Below, one piece after another: positions 62,669 through 64,000 of a stretch of 64,000 bases of DNA (position 1 is its first letter; each line of letters begins with the position of its first letter). The notes beneath the pieces are model-generated. The model did not search any database. It was not told the DNA's origin and worked only from the letters and a program-made list of their open reading frames with translations. The DNA comes from Amyelois transitella. Lineage: Eukaryota; Arthropoda; Insecta; Lepidoptera; Pyralidae. Made by a program: the position numbers and the translations under genes. Location: NCBI RefSeq assembly GCF_032362555.1, contig NC_083536.1:8928001-8992000 (forward strand), given 5' to 3'.

Positions 62669-64000
62669 TTGTACAAAAAATTCTCAATACACTTCTTCAC
62701 TTCATCTTTCCCTTTTACAAAGTACACTGATCTGTAGTTTGAGTAGTCATCTTTAAGAACAACAAAATATCTGGAGCCTCCCACGGATGGTATCTCCATG
62801 GGCCCGCACGTGTCTGCATGTATTAACTCACATGGCTTACTCGTTTTATTTTCACTGGCACTGAAAGGCAAACGATGTATTTTGCCTTCCAAGCAACCTT
62901 CAAGTCCGCGTCTTTTACTTCAATGTTGTTATTTTTAAGCACTGTTCTTACATACTGTAAGTTTTGGTGAGCAAGTTTTTCGTGCCACTCTTTAAGTCCA
63001 GATTTCACATCAGTCAGATTTGCTATCTCACACTTATAACGCTATCTCACACTTATAACCATATAGTACATATCTCCGTTACGACACGCTACGGCACACA
63101 CAGAATTTTCCTTGTAAAATTTACAGAATTTAGTGTCCATTTTAACAATATAACCTTTTTCTGTCGCGCATTTGACGGAAAACAGGTTTGTTTTTAATTC
63201 CGGAACAAAGAGTATGTTGTCTATGGTTGTGTTCACCCATTCGCGGCCATTAAATACCTCTACCGCCACCTGTCCGAACCCGAGTGCACTAATTTCTTCG
63301 CCATTTCCAATGATAACTGTTTTATTGTTCGACGATAAATATGTGGTAAATAGGTTGCGATCACGGCACATATGTTGACTAGCGCCCGAGTCCACTAACC
63401 ACTGAGATTGTTGGACGTGTCTATTTACATTCATCACCATAAAAGCGTTACTTTTACTGTCTTTTTCCCGATTCTTCTTGAAATAGCACTTACTTTTTGT
63501 ATGTCCTACTTTCTTGCAGGAATAACACCTTTTTCCCGGTCTATTGTCGTGTCCCGAACCCTTGTTTTGATTACATTCATTTTGGTAATGTCCCAGCTTA
63601 TTACACTTATAACACTTAATGTTTTTCTTAGCTGCGAACGCCGATGCTGACGAGTTTTGAGGTTCCTTTTCGTTTATTCGTTCCTCTTCTATCAATAATC
63701 TCGCAACGAGATTATCTAGCGTTTGTTTCTCGTCCGACGCGGACTCCCACGCCGACAAAAAATGCTTATACATATCTGGAATTGACATTAACACTTTTGT
63801 TATGACGAACCTTTCTGAAATGTCTTCCCCCATCTGTTTGAGCTGGTTTCTTAATTCTTCTATTTTAGATAAGAATGTAGTCATCGCGGTGCCCTCCTCG
63901 TACTTATATTGAAAAAAACGTTGTTGAACAATATGAATACTTGTTTCAGATTTTTGCTCATACACACTCGCAAGTTTTCGCCACATTTCCGCGGACGTGG
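62669..64000 (-). pseudogene. Ty1/copia gag-protease-integrase of a second family, runs off the right end
   Basis: Minus strand from the right: gag (SIHIVQQRFFQYKYEEGT, LLIEEERINEKEP) with two CCHC knuckles CYKCNKLGHYQNEC and CYSCKKVGHTKSKC; protease WLVDSGASQHMC; GAG-pre-integrase WHEKLAHQNLQYVRTVL; and integrase start CELIHADTCGPMEI and YFVVLKDDYSNYRSVYF, ending ENFLYN at the RTE tail. A 19 bp tandem duplication at 63022-63059 and a frame change near 62880 break it. Sequence and knuckle number differ from the copia at 50.8-56.9 kb. Reverse transcriptase and the 3' LTR are not found to the left. Confidence 0.82.

Overview
This 64 kb window looks like a transposon nest from a lepidopteran (moth or butterfly) genome. 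The evidence is AT-rich DNA, spliced eukaryotic exons with GT-AG introns, RTE elements with short 3' ends and (TATG)n tails, tRNA-derived SINEs carrying a GGTTCGAATCC box B, mariner DD34D transposons, and Ty3/gypsy, Ty1/copia and CR1/Jockey-group LINE proteins. There is no bacterial signal. Almost every base with recognisable origin comes from a mobile element, and most are nested. Only two stretches look like host-gene sequence: a MON2 terminal exon (38839-39306) and the C-terminal exon of an unrecognised membrane protein (about 58637-59251). Each lies directly upstream of a same-strand RTE copy.

Layout. 0.4-1.7 kb: mariner copy 1. 1.9-2.6 kb: small membrane-protein ORF and an LTR. 2.6-5.5 kb: two minus-strand LINE pieces, one with a large 5' inversion. 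5.6-13.7 kb: a decayed gypsy gag-protease split by a 988 bp TRIM-like element with matching LTRs and by a nearly intact CsRn1/Kabuki-type gypsy element (7905-12980). 13.8-15.1 kb: mariner copy 2. 15.4-16.9 kb: truncated LINE. 16.9-20.3 kb: intact RTE (minus). 20.7-30.7 kb: an LTR-flanked chimera in which LINE ORF1 and half of ORF2 replace gypsy gag-protease and fuse in frame to gypsy reverse transcriptase; it hosts an ISL2EU-like DNA transposon with a SWIM/YqaJ nuclease gene and two SINE copies. 30.8-33.0 kb: LINE pieces, one an in-frame LINE-LINE fusion. 33.0-34.9 kb: SINE, foldback repeat and dispersed repeat. 34.9-44.0 kb: one minus-strand LINE with an SGNH-type ORF1, split by a 4.5 kb insertion (38827-43342) holding the MON2 exon plus a full RTE between 14 bp target duplications. 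45.6-48.3 kb: three LINE fragments. 48.3-50.5 kb: mariner copy 3 and a Tc1-like relic. 50.8-57.5 kb: decayed copia with a nested LINE. 57.9-62.7 kb: LINE endonuclease with SINE, membrane-protein exon and a third RTE. 62.7-64 kb: a second copia family running off the right end.

Boundaries were placed by reading terminal repeats, target-site duplications (TSDs) and restored reading frames. The most notable points are the LINE-gypsy chimera, the apparent RTE-mediated 5' transduction of a MON2 exon, the TRIM with no LTR mismatch seen, and a SINE that shares both its head and its tail with the resident RTE. Two mariner copies and two RTE copies have uninterrupted reading frames, so they are young and may still be active. 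All family names come from motif recognition; no database search was possible.
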